Below are positions 13,073 to 22,641 of a stretch of DNA of 64,000 nt, piece after piece (the stretch's first letter is position 1; each line of letters begins with the position of its first letter). This DNA comes from Enoplosus armatus. Taxonomy: Eukaryota > Chordata > Actinopteri > Centrarchiformes > Enoplosidae. Where the stretch lies: the NCBI RefSeq assembly GCF_043641665.1, contig NC_092191.1, positions 14,229,501 through 14,293,500 of the forward strand, in the 5' to 3' direction. The notes beneath the pieces were generated by a model. The model did no database searches and was not told the DNA's origin. It saw only the letters and a program-made list of their open reading frames with translations. The translations under genes and the position numbers were made by a program.

Positions 13073-15800
13073 TGCGTGCCTGTGTGCACTGGTAGGTACA
13101 AAGAAAACTCATACTTTTTCTATGAGACGGATGGTTCATATATTGTTAAAGGAGTCATACTACAATGATTCATAATGGCCAGTTTACATCAATAGACTGA
13201 TGTTTATCACATGAGATTTTTGTAATGGGCGTGAACGCTGTAAAACAGCCATTATATCAAACACACGCACTATCCGGCACTTAGACACACATGCGTGAGA
13301 GCAGGCTCAGTCCCACAAACACACACAAACAGCAGCAGGTGATAATAGGGCTATTCTTTATGCGAGGTCATGAATAATTCAAAATCCATGTGCTCGAACA
13401 GATTCTTGAGTTGACAGAATAATATGACAGATTCTGCAGCTGCTATTAGATGAGAAATATAACAAATGCTTTGGAGATTCTCGCAGGGGATAAATTGATC
13501 CGCTGTGTGTGCTACTAGTAAGCTCTAACCAGATGCAATATCAAGATATTTCAGAAAATCCAAAAGATTTTATGAATGTATATACAGTATGTTCATAAAT
13601 ATATAGTTCCTACCCCAGATATTCAATCTGTTGTACACGTAGCCATTTGACATTCCTTTGACTTGAACATAAGGCAAATTACGCTCTCTCTTGAACATCT
13701 TTTCAAACCACAACACAGACCACATGATGTTATTTATGTTGTTTATTTATTCATGTTTAACTTTCAAACCATTGCGAGGAATACATATTTTACAGGGGAA
13801 ATCACATTGTCATTGTAATTGCTCGATGATGCACACCATTTTACTCTGGATCTGACTTCCTGGTCATGTCATCATTTGTTATTTAACTTTGATTACCACA
13901 GTTTCATCTTTTCTCCGAGTTGCAAAATGGCCAAACATGCAGGGTGCCATTTGGACTCTGGAAACGTCCTTGCAGGCGAGAGTGATGGCAGCATTCCTGA
14001 AGCTTGGCAATTGGCCTCCCCATGAGTCAGTGGAGAGATACTTATTGTGTTTTCATAGTTCAATAAGGCTTTGCATGAATTTCTTCCACCTCTTAGCTTA
14101 CCGAGCCAAAAGCTCCCTAAACGCCAAAGTCTTCATTATGGCCATGGAAAGTGTGCTGGCTCGAGGTCACCCCTGATGTTCCACTGGCTGCCTGGGGAAG
14201 ACTGGAATTAGAAAGTCACTGCAGTCACAGGCCACGGCGACCAACTGCGCTGAATGACTCCAATCTCTGTTATAAATTTGGCAACAGATTAACAGTGTTG
14301 TAAATGCTGCTTGGTACAAGAAGCTGAAGATATAAACAAGTTCTTCCAGAGTCTCACACTGCTGTGGCTGATGCTCTCTGTGTAGTTCTGGAGCATTCTT
14401 TGGAAAGGCTGGCGTACAAACACTTCACACTGAAACTTCCTGGAAATAAATAAACAAATAGGCTCTTCATGCAGCATCTGCTCAGATGGAACGCATTCAG
14501 TCAAGGCCCTGAAAGAGACGGCAAGGCTAATGAGAGTTAACTGTGCACAGCAAAATGATTAGAGCAGCTGACCCAACCCTCCAAAAAAAAAAAAGAAAAA
14601 GAAATTGGAGAAAAACATGGTGAAATTGTACTGGGAACAATTGCTCCTGTCTGCACTGCCCAGTATAATGTCTCCCTTTTGAATATGCAAGTAATTCTGA
14701 ATATGCAAAATGACTGAGCTCCAACATGTGTGAAGGTCATGCATATTAATTCCTCATCCATTATTTTCATTCATTTTTTAATGCATACCAGGATTGTAGG
14801 CCTATAATTATGAATCTGATGCTATATTTGCACCTGGTTAAAAAGACCCACCTAAGTGAACAAATCCCTCCATCTTCAACGGGAGGGCGATGTGATCAGC
14901 AGGCGCCTCAGATAACTCCCCATCCCCGTGTCCATCGTACTTCCATTCTTCCCATGAATTCAGCCAATAGGCAATGAAGGCTATTACAGAGCCATTGATG
15001 CCGCATTGTCAGTGACCAACTGCTGAAGCCTGGAGCTTACAGCGGATTTAATTGACTGTTGATTGTTAAATGAATGCCTCTCCGAATGTCAGGGCAAAGC
15101 ATTGAAAGAAGTGGGAGAAGCATTAAAGCTGAAGCTGCCTTTAAGAGTTACTTCATTTGTCAAGTACCTCATATAGGCCTACATTGTATTCTTACCTTGA
15201 AAATAGTGTCAGGCTCCACACATCAGCAAGAACCTGAGAAAAACATGTCTAAGGAGACGGTGAAAGCGTTAAAAAAAAAACTGCAGCTTTGAGATGCACC
15301 TGTAAGGTGCGATACTACCCGGAACAACTTTCCAAAGAGAGCACAAGTTGCCCCATAAGCATTTGTTTTTTTTTCCAGCAGCTTGAAGGCGGCGAACAGG
15401 AGGACGTGCAGCGTGCTGTTCACACCACCAACCAGTGAAGAAATCACAACAACAGCGGCTGTCACCCATCAGGAGAGGAAGGGAAAAACCACCAAACACA
15501 CCGGCGAGCTGTCAGGTCCCACTGATGGAGCGCGCAGGTTGTATTTGTGATCATGTTATTCTCATGCACTCCCCCTTTCCCCTCAAAACCCCCCCCCAAA
15601 ATTAAAAAAAAATAAAAGTCCATGAAATATTCCTTTTTTGGAGAAGGCTGCAGCAGCAAAGCCTGGCGTCGTCTGAGCACAAGTGAGTGGGTCCAGTTCA
15701 GGGGGGGGGGAAACCCTTTTGACTCGAATTAAGGGGAGGAATACATGAGGAGAAAAAAAAAACAGAAAAAAGGAAGGAGGAGGGCAGGGAAGAAAGTATT
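12586..15800. other. Intergenic DNA up to the adgrb3 promoter
   Basis: It contains a TG/GA microsatellite at 13023-13072, and from about 15300 the CpG and C/G-run content rises towards the promoter block. Frames up to 95 codons (13889-14176) are unrecognised and lack any gene-like context. No RNA gene was seen. Confidence 0.6.
13023..13072. repeat. (TG)n(AG)n microsatellite
   Basis: An uninterrupted run of about 20 TG units is followed directly by about five AG units. It is a compound dinucleotide microsatellite, likely polymorphic. Confidence 0.97.
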
Positions 15801-15865
15801 GGTGGTGCCAGACGCAGCGGCAGTAAGAAGCGTACGTACGTGCTTTATCTTAGCGGCTGAGTGTG

Positions 15866-15873
15866 TGACGTGA
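15866..15873 (+). promoter_or_regulatory. CRE-like site
   Basis: TGACGTGA differs by one base from the CREB/ATF palindrome TGACGTCA. Its place at the upstream edge of the CpG-rich block suits a core-promoter element, but a single 8-mer is weak evidence. Confidence 0.3.
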
Positions 15874-16099
15874 TATTGCAGCCTTGCTCCTGGAGCTCTG
15901 CAAGCACCGAGGAAAGCGCGTCTATTTCTCTCTGTGTTGTAACTCACTGGCCCCCCAACATCTCTCATCCACCCACTACGGATCTCTTTTTTTTTTTTGT
16001 CTCTCCCGGTTTTTTTTTTTGCCAGAGGGGAGGTGCGCGACTTATACCGGAGAAAACATATCAGAGGGAATAGAGACGTGGAGTCTGCCGAATTAATTT

Positions 16100-16114
16100 A
16101 TGGTAATACTGTAA
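16100..16114 (+). promoter_or_regulatory. Candidate uORF 1 (4 codons)
   Basis: ATG GTA ATA CTG TAA lies in the inferred leader exon. The context is weak (T at -3). It matters only if transcription starts upstream of 16100. Confidence 0.3.
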
Positions 16115-16150
16115 GAATTGCTCGCTTCTTTTTCATCACTCCAAGAATTT

Positions 16151-16168
16151 CTTTCTCTGTCTCTCTCT

Positions 16169-16212
<44 letters not shown>

Positions 16213-16217
16213 TTCTC
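16151..16217. repeat. (CT)n tract in the leader region
   Basis: This 67-nt, nearly pure polypyrimidine tract has few interruptions (GTCTCT, CCTT, CTTT). It lies inside the inferred leader exon. Such tracts can form triplex DNA and, in RNA, bind pyrimidine-tract proteins. It is an expansion-prone microsatellite. Confidence 0.95.
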
Positions 16218-16250
16218 GGTGGCTGGCGTGTGTTGTCGCGCTCCGTTTTG

Positions 16251-16313
16251 ATGGGAAAAACCCAGAAGAAGAAGAAGACAGGGGGGGATATGAGCGGGCA
16301 GACCGGAGTGTAA
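16251..16313 (+). promoter_or_regulatory. Candidate uORF 2 (20 codons)
   Basis: A frame beginning MGKTQKKKKTGG, with four AAG lysine codons in a row, ends at TAA 16311-16313. The start has G at +4 but T at -3, so initiation is probably modest. A short lysine-rich frame in the leader could slow scanning ribosomes. Confidence 0.35.
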
Positions 16314-16370
16314 CGCATTTTATTTTCATCCATTGAAGCATCTTGTTGCGCCGGACTTCTATTGTCGGGA

Positions 16371-16415
16371 ATGGGGAGTATTGATTCACTGGAGGGCTGC
16401 AGAATTTATTTATAA
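16371..16415 (+). promoter_or_regulatory. Candidate uORF 3 (14 codons)
   Basis: ATG with G at -3 and G at +4 (GGGAATGG) opens a frame MGSIDSLEGC.. ending at TAA 16413-16415. It has the best start context among the leader-exon uORFs and lies near the 3' end of the exon. It is therefore the strongest candidate for translational control of the receptor. Confidence 0.4.
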
Positions 16416-16418
16416 AGG

Positions 16419-16445
16419 ATGTGGTCAAGTATGTTGGAAAAATAG
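16419..16445 (+). promoter_or_regulatory. Candidate uORF 4 (8 codons)
   Basis: ATG with A at -3 begins three bases after the stop of the preceding uORF and ends at TAG 16443-16445, 21 nt before the splice donor. The close head-to-tail spacing with the upstream frame would favour neither efficient reinitiation nor simple bypass. Confidence 0.4.
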
Positions 16446-16470
16446 CCATAGCTTCCGCAGTGTAAGGTAA

Positions 16471-16525
16471 GATTATTATTACTATTATTTGTCTTCTTCT
16501 TCTTCTTCTTATTATTATTATTATT
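16471..16525. repeat. (ATT)n(CTT)n(ATT)n microsatellite
   Basis: ATTATTATTACTATTATT is followed by six or so CTT units and then five ATT units, directly downstream of the leader-exon donor. It is a trinucleotide repeat with a composition switch. Confidence 0.9.
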
Positions 16526-17129
16526 GCATGGAGCGAGTGAAGCAGCTGAAAAGCTCATTTTCGTATGTCATCTGTCAGTTAAAGTTTCGCCTCCCCCTGT
16601 TAAATATTTGTCCTGTCTATTCAACGTGATGCCTTTGGAGCTCTCATCCTCTGACATTAGTCCAGGGCGCTTAACAGATGATTTTGAAAAGCTGATCTCG
16701 CTCTTAAGAGGCAAAAATCACTTTAAAGCGCCGAGCGTCGAACTGACACTGCATGAGATGAAGCCCGTGTCTCTATATTCAAATGTCCTCTCGAGACGAA
16801 ATTGCTCTCAGAAGCCCCGGCAATAAAAAAAATACGCGTCTCTTGACGACCGATTTCTCCTCTCCAGAATACTGATTCTGTGCAGCCCTGGCCGTGAATC
16901 TTGCGGAATGATGTGGAATCATACGGATTTATCGCGACTAAAAGCTGATTTCACTAAACTCTGCTTCCACAAATCCTTATGTAACACACAGGCTATATTC
17001 TGTAGAGAGACGGGCAGGTTTTTATCATTCAAATAAAGAAAAAAGAAAAAAGAAGTAGTTCGAGACACAAGTGCACATTTATCTATTCTCTGGACTCTGG
17101 TATCTATTGCCTACTTGGGATTTCAACGC

Positions 17130-17131
<2 letters not shown>

Positions 17132-17162
<31 letters not shown>
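17132..17162. repeat. (AC)n microsatellite
   Basis: About 15 uninterrupted AC units. Confidence 0.97.
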
Positions 17163-17166
<4 letters not shown>

Positions 17167-17253
17167 GAGACACACGCACACGTGCACGTTCTGCTGTGAC
17201 ACTGCTCACAGCTGCATTGCCTGTAGGATTAAAGCAATCAGGACATCGCATTG

Positions 17254-17255
<2 letters not shown>

Positions 17256-17290
<35 letters not shown>
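17256..17290. repeat. (TC)n microsatellite
   Basis: About 17 uninterrupted TC units, ending where a GCGCAC stretch begins. Confidence 0.97.
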
Positions 17291-17292
<2 letters not shown>

Positions 17293-17408
17293 GCACAAAC
17301 ACACTTAGGCGCGCGCACGCACGCAAGCTCAAACACACACAGACACACACACTCACTCACACACACACTCACACACTCACTCACACACTCACACACTCAC
17401 TCACACAC
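17291..17408. repeat. CA-rich and (ACTC)n low-complexity tract
   Basis: The tract starts GCGCACAAACACAC, passes through the CpG-bearing GGCGCGCGCACGCACGC and then runs into CACACTCACTCAC repeats. Its alternating purine-pyrimidine character favours Z-DNA. Confidence 0.9.
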
Positions 17409-17508
17409 TGGCTCTTTATCAAATTGCATTGTCAAATATGTCAAGCCCTGAATTTCGGAGACATGCAGGTTGCGTCGTGGAGCGAAAGCGCGCAGGAGGA
17501 GAGGAGCC

Positions 17509-17649
17509 ATGGTGAGCAGGCGGACGCAGAAAGAAACGTTTTCAGCCTGTGAATTTGTCTGCCTCGCATTATCTAACTGTCGTGTGAGGAAACAGACTAA
17601 ATCACGAAGAAGGCAGCTTGATTTGAAAAAGATCCTGGTTACTGCGTAA
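17509..17649 (+). CDS. Candidate 46-codon small ORF in the first intron, unrecognised
   Basis: An ATG in near-optimal context (GAGCCATGG) at 17509 opens a 46-codon basic frame ending at TAA 17647-17649. It starts MVSRRTQKET and carries KSRRRQ in its second half. The ATG overlaps a potential donor (ATG followed by GTGAGC). No homology is recognised. It could be a small ORF of an unspliced or alternative transcript, but chance is more likely. Confidence 0.12.
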   Translation: MVSRRTQKETFSACEFVCLALSNCRVRKQTKSRRRQLDLKKILVTA

Positions 17650-18101
17650 AATGAGCAGTTGCACCCCGTAGCTCGTGAGCACTGCACTGACTAGGACACC
17701 TCTTTCACTGTTTGCCTTTTGATGTCAGATATCCTAAACAGCTATATTTGAACATCTCCAGGGATTGTGCCATACCAAATACGACCCAATTATAAATGTC
17801 TAAATGACTCACATTATTGCACCCACCTCCCCCAAATAAATAAATAAAGAAAGAAAGAATGGCCGAAGCAACCACAAGGTGGCAATGTTTGCACAAAGTA
17901 TAGTAATGACGGAGGTAGGATGGGTAGCAAAAGACATGTTGCTGAGGTTAATGCCTTTTTTTTTTACCTCAATTTCATGGTAGGACGTGATAAGAAATGT
18001 GTGAAGCACATCAGTCAGACCTGATAGAGATCATCTGTCATGTTTCCTGTGTCCTCTGCTATAAAATTCCTCTGTGTAATTCTCTCCATCTCTCCTTGCA
18101 G

Positions 18102-18116
18102 GCCAAATGACATAGG
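18102..18116 (+). promoter_or_regulatory. adgrb3: Acceptor, in-frame stop and minimal uORF just before the start codon
   Basis: The exon opens after CCTTGCAG (ending 18101) with GCCAAATGACATAGG. An in-frame TGA lies three codons before the main ATG, so translation cannot extend upstream in this frame. In another frame the ATG at 18107 (A at -3) reads ATG ACA TAG and stops at 18115, one base before the main ATG. Ribosomes using it would terminate on top of the true start. Confidence 0.7.
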
Positions 18117-18870
18117 ATGAAGGCTGTTCGAAACCTGTTGATTTATATATTTTCCACCTATCTTCTGGTTATGTTTGGATTAACTGGTGCCCAAGATTAT
18201 TGGTGTTCCACTCTGGTCAAGGGGGTCATTTATGGATCATATTCGGTGACTGAAATGTTTCCTAAGAACTATACAAACTGTACATGGACGCTGGAGAACC
18301 CAGACCCTACCAAATACAGCATCTACCTGAAGCTATACAAGCGAGACTTGAGCTGCTCTGAATATTCTTTGCTTGCTTACCAGTTTGACCATTACTCGCA
18401 CGAAAAGATCAATGAATTGCTGAAAGTCAACGAGTCTATAGTGTACCTGTGCGATTCAAAGAATATTTATGTATTTTTGCTGTACGACAAGAATTTTGTT
18501 CAGCTACGGAGAGTTTTCCCTTATGATTACAACGGATTGACGCCACAGAAGCTGGATGAGGAGGAGAAGTCCAATGTGGAGTTTTTGGTGTTGAACAAGG
18601 CGAGCCCCAGCCAGTTTGGGTGTCAAGTGCTTTGTACGTGGCTGGAAAACTGCCTGAAACTAGAGAAAGGGACAGTGGAGACGTGTGGGATCGTGTACAC
18701 AAAATGCACTTGTCCTCAGCATTTAGGCGATGGAGAATCAGAGAGCATGCTCATGCTCAACAACGTGGTTTTACCTTTGAATCCACAAACGGAGGGTTGC
18801 TTGTCACCCCAACTGCAAGCTGGGCAGGTCTGCAATCTGAGTGCAGAAGTGAAACGGCCTCCTAAAGAAG
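18117..18870 (+). CDS. adgrb3: Adhesion GPCR B3 (BAI3), first coding exon: signal peptide and CUB domain
   Basis: The exon encodes residues 1-251 of brain-specific angiogenesis inhibitor 3, a neuronal and muscle surface receptor that binds C1q-like proteins and signals through ELMO/DOCK1-Rac to shape dendrites, synapses and myoblast fusion (known for the family). The N-terminus [20 protein letters not shown] is essentially that of vertebrate BAI3 and forms the signal peptide (about residues 1-25). A CUB domain follows (about 30-160) with cysteines at 30, 55, 80 and 112. A cysteine-rich segment (169-199) includes [10 protein letters not shown] and [10 protein letters not shown]. Asn-X-Ser/Thr sites lie at 51, 54, 105 and 240. 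The start is fixed by an upstream in-frame TGA and a good context (A at -3). The exon ends AAAGAAG before GTGAGT, in phase 1. Without splicing the frame stays open for 23 more codons, to a stop at 18939-18941. Confidence 0.95.
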
Positions 18871-18941
18871 GTGAGTATCCTGTCATCTTCCTCCTTTATG
18901 CTGAAGCAGATGTAGTCTTAATGAACTACTGTAGTACTTAG

Positions 18942-21244
18942 TAAGATAGTAATCATGTCAGTCAAATGTGCACGTCAATCACTCCCTTCTCTGCCTTTAT
19001 TGCATGTTTGAAGTGTGATGGCCCATGAAACAAAGAGCACACATAGATATATAGACTGCAGTTGGCTCAGAATTGTGTCAACTTCAAGAACAAAGCTGCC
19101 AGAGGAGTTGGGTGTAGTAAAGACCACAGCAGCACAAACCAAACCACCTAAAAGGGGGGTCTTTCATTTTGGTTGGACTGAATTCAAAATGCACTATCAT
19201 TGCTGTGAATTTAAAATGGCTGTTTTTTTTTTCTCTACACATCAGCACAGAATTAAAATGGCTGCAAATCAAAAGATAACTTTTGGGTGTTATACATTTA
19301 TGTCAGTGTCATCCTTACAACAGACCAACAGTGGCCACATATGGACACATCCTTTGGGTTTTTACTGGCATCTGTGTCACATGGAACGATTGGGATCATG
19401 GCTGCAGATTGGATCACATTGCTCATGCAATGCAACATTTAGTGAGTTTCGTGCTTGGTCAAATCTGCAGCAACTAATATTCAATAACATTTAGGTTAGG
19501 ATTACTGAATAAAAGCTGCTCTATTATATAGGGGTGCTACTTGTCCAGTGTTGCCATAGAGCAATGCAACGTGTTTTCACTGTATGTTGGAATTGAGCCA
19601 TAATTAACATATAGTCAAGAGCTTACAGAAGAAAGCGGCGTTATCAGGAGACCTTCTGGCAGTTGTAATTCATGCATGTGTATCAGTGCATACTTAAAAA
19701 CAACTATGCATCCACACACATTCACAGGTAGACAGCTGAATGAACATTTAATAGTAAATGCTTATGATAAAGTCATAATGATTCTGTTCATTAGTGTCAC
19801 CAGGTAGCAGGGGGAATTTTTTGTAGTTAACACATTTGTGTAGCGCTTTGAATTACAAAGGGAGCCCTTCTTGACACATAGCTGCTTGCATTTTAACAGA
19901 TAGCGGAGGAGAAAAAAACCCCTGAGGAATATGCTGCATACCTCAGAGGTGAGGTGCGTTTACCGTGAGACACAAAGGAGGGGCATTCATCACGGCACAC
20001 TGAACCAAAAATAATGAGTCAACCTTTAGATTTTGGGGGGGAAATAATGATAGCAGGAATGTTAGGGAGCTATCTCCCCTGTGGCACTTACCAAAATAAC
20101 AGTTGCTATAACAGCACCCTGGAGAACAGGTGGCGGTTTTCTAATCAAGAAGAACAGGTGAACATAGATTGCAGTAGTTCAGCTGTTTGTTTGACTCCTG
20201 CTGCTACATGCTACATCCCATTTTTAGGCACGTTTTTGAAACACACTAATACAGGATTTTTTCAGGAAAAATCTTACCGAGGTACTACTATGCCTAAGAT
20301 ATTTTTAATACTTTAGTAAGAGTTACTTTTGCTTCAGATTTCCACATGATTCATGAAGTGGCTAACCTCCATTAAGTTGGATGATAAACTCACTTTGAGT
20401 GTCATCCACGTACCCTTCCACAAGAGCCCTTGAACAATAGTGCATACAGTTTATGATGCAAATTACCGTTACAACTCACCCTGCAGCCAAGAAGCATGTG
20501 CAGCAACATCAGGAAGTATGACTCAGCTGCGTATTTGTATAAGATAATTTCATCATTTAATGAATCTCGTGTTCAGATCACAAATGTTACTAGGAAGCAT
20601 TATGCTTATTTTCACAGAAAATGCTCCACTCCAAAATAACATTTGACATTTTTCTATCAGCATGTTAATAACAGCTTAAGAGCACAGCTTATTTTTTTTC
20701 TCTCTCAGAAGATTTTCCACAAGCGTCTATTTATAGGGTCGGTTGATGGGAGGTTTGAATAAATCCGTTTTCATCTGGATAACGGGGAGATCACCACTGG
20801 GTTTAAAAGAGCACTGTGTCTCCTGTGGCATCATGGTGACAGAATGGGTGTTCCTGATGAAGAATAAAGCATTACAAACAGTCGACAAGGGCTCCATTTG
20901 ATAAAATCGCTTGTCTTTGATCTTCTCAGTTCCTGGTAGAGGATGGTTTCAGAGCACATCAAAGAGAAGCAGGGCTGGAGGTTGTATACTCCAGCCACGC
21001 CACTGAAATGCCCCACCAGTGTTTCACACAGGCCGAGGATAACAACATTTTAAAGGTTAAAGCTCTTAACTATTTAAGGTGATTATGCAGACAAAAGGAC
21101 AGACCTCATTCCCTCATATTGTGGCATTTTGAGAACCACAGTGACACAATGAAATCCTAAACAGATGTACTACTCGGATGACTCATTTATGCAGTTTTAT
21201 TTTTATCACATTCTCCCATTTCATGAATAAAAGTTGTAAAAGGA
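18942..21244. other. Intronic stretch, no gene recognised
   Basis: Near 19180-19270 a short motif, GAATT(T/C)AAAATG(GCTG), recurs three times at about 40-60 nt spacing. An AATAAA at 19508-19513 is the first polyadenylation-type hexamer I noticed after the first coding exon. Otherwise it is unremarkable AT-rich DNA. Confidence 0.5.
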
Positions 21245-21525
21245 GGCAGCACAATGGCGCAGTGGCACTTGCAGCAAGACAGATTTAATTCTGTCTTTTT
21301 TGCCTTTGTGTTCTGTGTTCGTGCGGGTTTCCTCCCACGTCCCACGCATGCAAGTCAAGTAGGCTGATGACTCTGAGCTACCCATAGGTGAATGAGTGAC
21401 TGTCTGTGGTAGCTCTGTGCCGTCCTGGTGACGTGTCCTGGGTGCTTTCTTGCTTTCAATCCAATGAATGCTCGGATGGGCTCCAGCTAGTGTGAATCAG
21501 ACTTTTGGAGCAGACAAATAAAAGC
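21245..21525 (+). repeat. Degenerate tRNA-derived SINE
   Basis: It begins GGCAGCACAATGGCGCAGTGGCA, the head of an abundant teleost SINE whose usual form continues with GTTAGCACTG. The later landmarks appear in the expected order: GTGCGGGTTTCCTCCCACGTCCCA, GCATGCAAGTCAAGTAGGCTGATGACTCTGA, then CGTCCTGGTGACGTGTCCTGGGTG and GATGGGCTCCAGC. The internal promoter box equivalent to GGTTCGAATCC is lost, so the copy is old and inactive. Confidence 0.8.
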
Positions 21526-22586
21526 AGCCATAAGTAAAAGCTAGGTAGAGAATGATTTTTTTTTTCAGATTCTCTATACTGTCACCAATTGAAATTTCCC
21601 TGGTGCATTTAGTTTGAAAAGATGAATCAAATGCATAAAGAGGCATTCAGTCACCAGATAGCAACTTCAACCACAGATAGATTTCAGAGTATATTCTCAC
21701 CCACATATCTGCCCTTTCCCTGTCCAATCCAGTCCGAATGCTGGTGTTTACATGTGTGCAAGCTTAAAATCCTCAAATTCACTATGTACCGGTTCAAATC
21801 ATCCACAAATTGCACTTGGCTCCAGGAAATAAACAACATCATGTGGCATTGTCTTGTTTTGCGGCTCAGTCTACTAGTCTGCCCTTGGCTAAGGAAAAGT
21901 GTCTCAGTCTTTGTCTCGTTTGGTTGGAATTTGCCAGTTTTCAAGGATCAGGGTCAAGGAGTCTCATTGTTTGAGGGGAATGTGCTTTGTTGCATGTCCT
22001 GCGAGGTTTTCACTGTTAACGAAGCCTTGAACAGCAGCGTTCATGTCAGAATTCCTCACTATTATATAACAACGTCCTGGTACAAAGAATTGTGATAATC
22101 ATCTTTCTGCTCCCTGCAATATTGACACCAAAAAAGCCTATTTACAAAGTAATTCTTTTCAAATAAAAAAGGCAATGTCTTTTCATCTAAACATTATTTT
22201 GATTCTGTCAGATATTTCAGTCCATGTAACTGCGCTCATCCCTGGTCCCACTTTCTATTCCTGTATTGTCACTGGCTTGTGGGTAATAGTGGAAAAAGAT
22301 GATAAACGTGACAGTGACAGTAAGGCGCTTTCTGGAGATAAGGGTTTGTAATTAGTTTCAAACCCAATAATGCTACAAAGAACTGAAGCTCATATTTATG
22401 TAAAATATTCAAATAAATATTTTATGAGTCCACAAAGTGGGCCTCTAAATTCATTGTTAGTACAAGAAGTAGGTTAGAAATGAGTATGACATCACAGATT
22501 TGAGTCCTGATCCTCTGTTTTGCACTTGAGAGGAAAGTATTCACACTTATTGTATGACATTAACATCGATTTGACTCTAACATGCA

Positions 22587-22641
<55 letters not shown>

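Larger units (their letters stand above)
15900..16466 (+). other. adgrb3: Probable non-coding leader exon of adgrb3
   Basis: The 3' boundary is supported by a strong donor: TGTAAG is followed by GTAAGA at 16467. Splicing from here to the acceptor before 18102 would remove 1635 nt and place this sequence directly ahead of the start-codon exon. The 5' boundary is unknown; about 15900 is chosen from the CpG and CRE context only. The interval includes a 67-nt CT tract and four short upstream ORFs, so the leader would be long, structured and translationally restrictive. An additional small leader exon inside the first intron cannot be excluded. Confidence 0.5.
15800..17540 (+). promoter_or_regulatory. 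adgrb3: CpG-rich promoter and leader block of adgrb3
   Basis: CpG dinucleotides are frequent here (for example GCGTACGTACG near 15830, CGCGTC near 15918, GAGCGTCGAAC near 16735, GCGCGCACGCACG near 17312), whereas the flanks are CpG-depleted. The block lies just upstream of the first coding exon, contains a strong splice donor and is rich in pyrimidine tracts. This fits a TATA-less neuronal CpG-island promoter. I see no convincing TATA box. The transcription start is inferred, most likely between 15850 and 16050. Confidence 0.6.
16467..18101 (+). other. adgrb3: First intron of adgrb3 (inferred)
   Basis: It is bounded by GTAAGA at 16467 and by the pyrimidine-rich acceptor TCTCTCCATCTCTCCTTGCAG ending at 18101. 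It starts in the CpG-rich block and carries five simple repeats. A 100-codon frame at 16524-16826 and a 46-codon frame at 17509-17649 are open but unrecognised. Confidence 0.5.

Noticed and set aside
16093..16449. 118-codon minus-strand frame rich in Arg-Glu repeats
   Set aside because: It is the translation of the (GA)n complement of the CT microsatellite, antisense to the inferred leader exon. No domain or gene context supports it.
17196..17552. 118-codon plus-strand frame rich in Ser-Leu and Thr-His repeats
   Set aside because: The composition comes entirely from the TC and CA/ACTC microsatellites.
18436..18702. Minus-strand 88-codon frame opposite the first coding exon
   Set aside because: It is a shadow frame antisense to the clearly coding adgrb3 exon.
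18620..18865. Plus-strand 81-codon frame overlapping the first coding exon
   Set aside because: It is an out-of-frame shadow within the adgrb3 exon, lacking independent start or splice evidence.
19015..19494. 159-codon open frame in the giant intron
   Set aside because: No recognisable domain, many Trp/His/Cys residues typical of random translation, short repeated AAAATGGCTG motifs inside it, and no promoter or splice context.
21622..22095. 157-codon open frame in the giant intron
   Set aside because: It matches nothing known and lies just after a SINE. A chance frame of this length is plausible in 64 kb.
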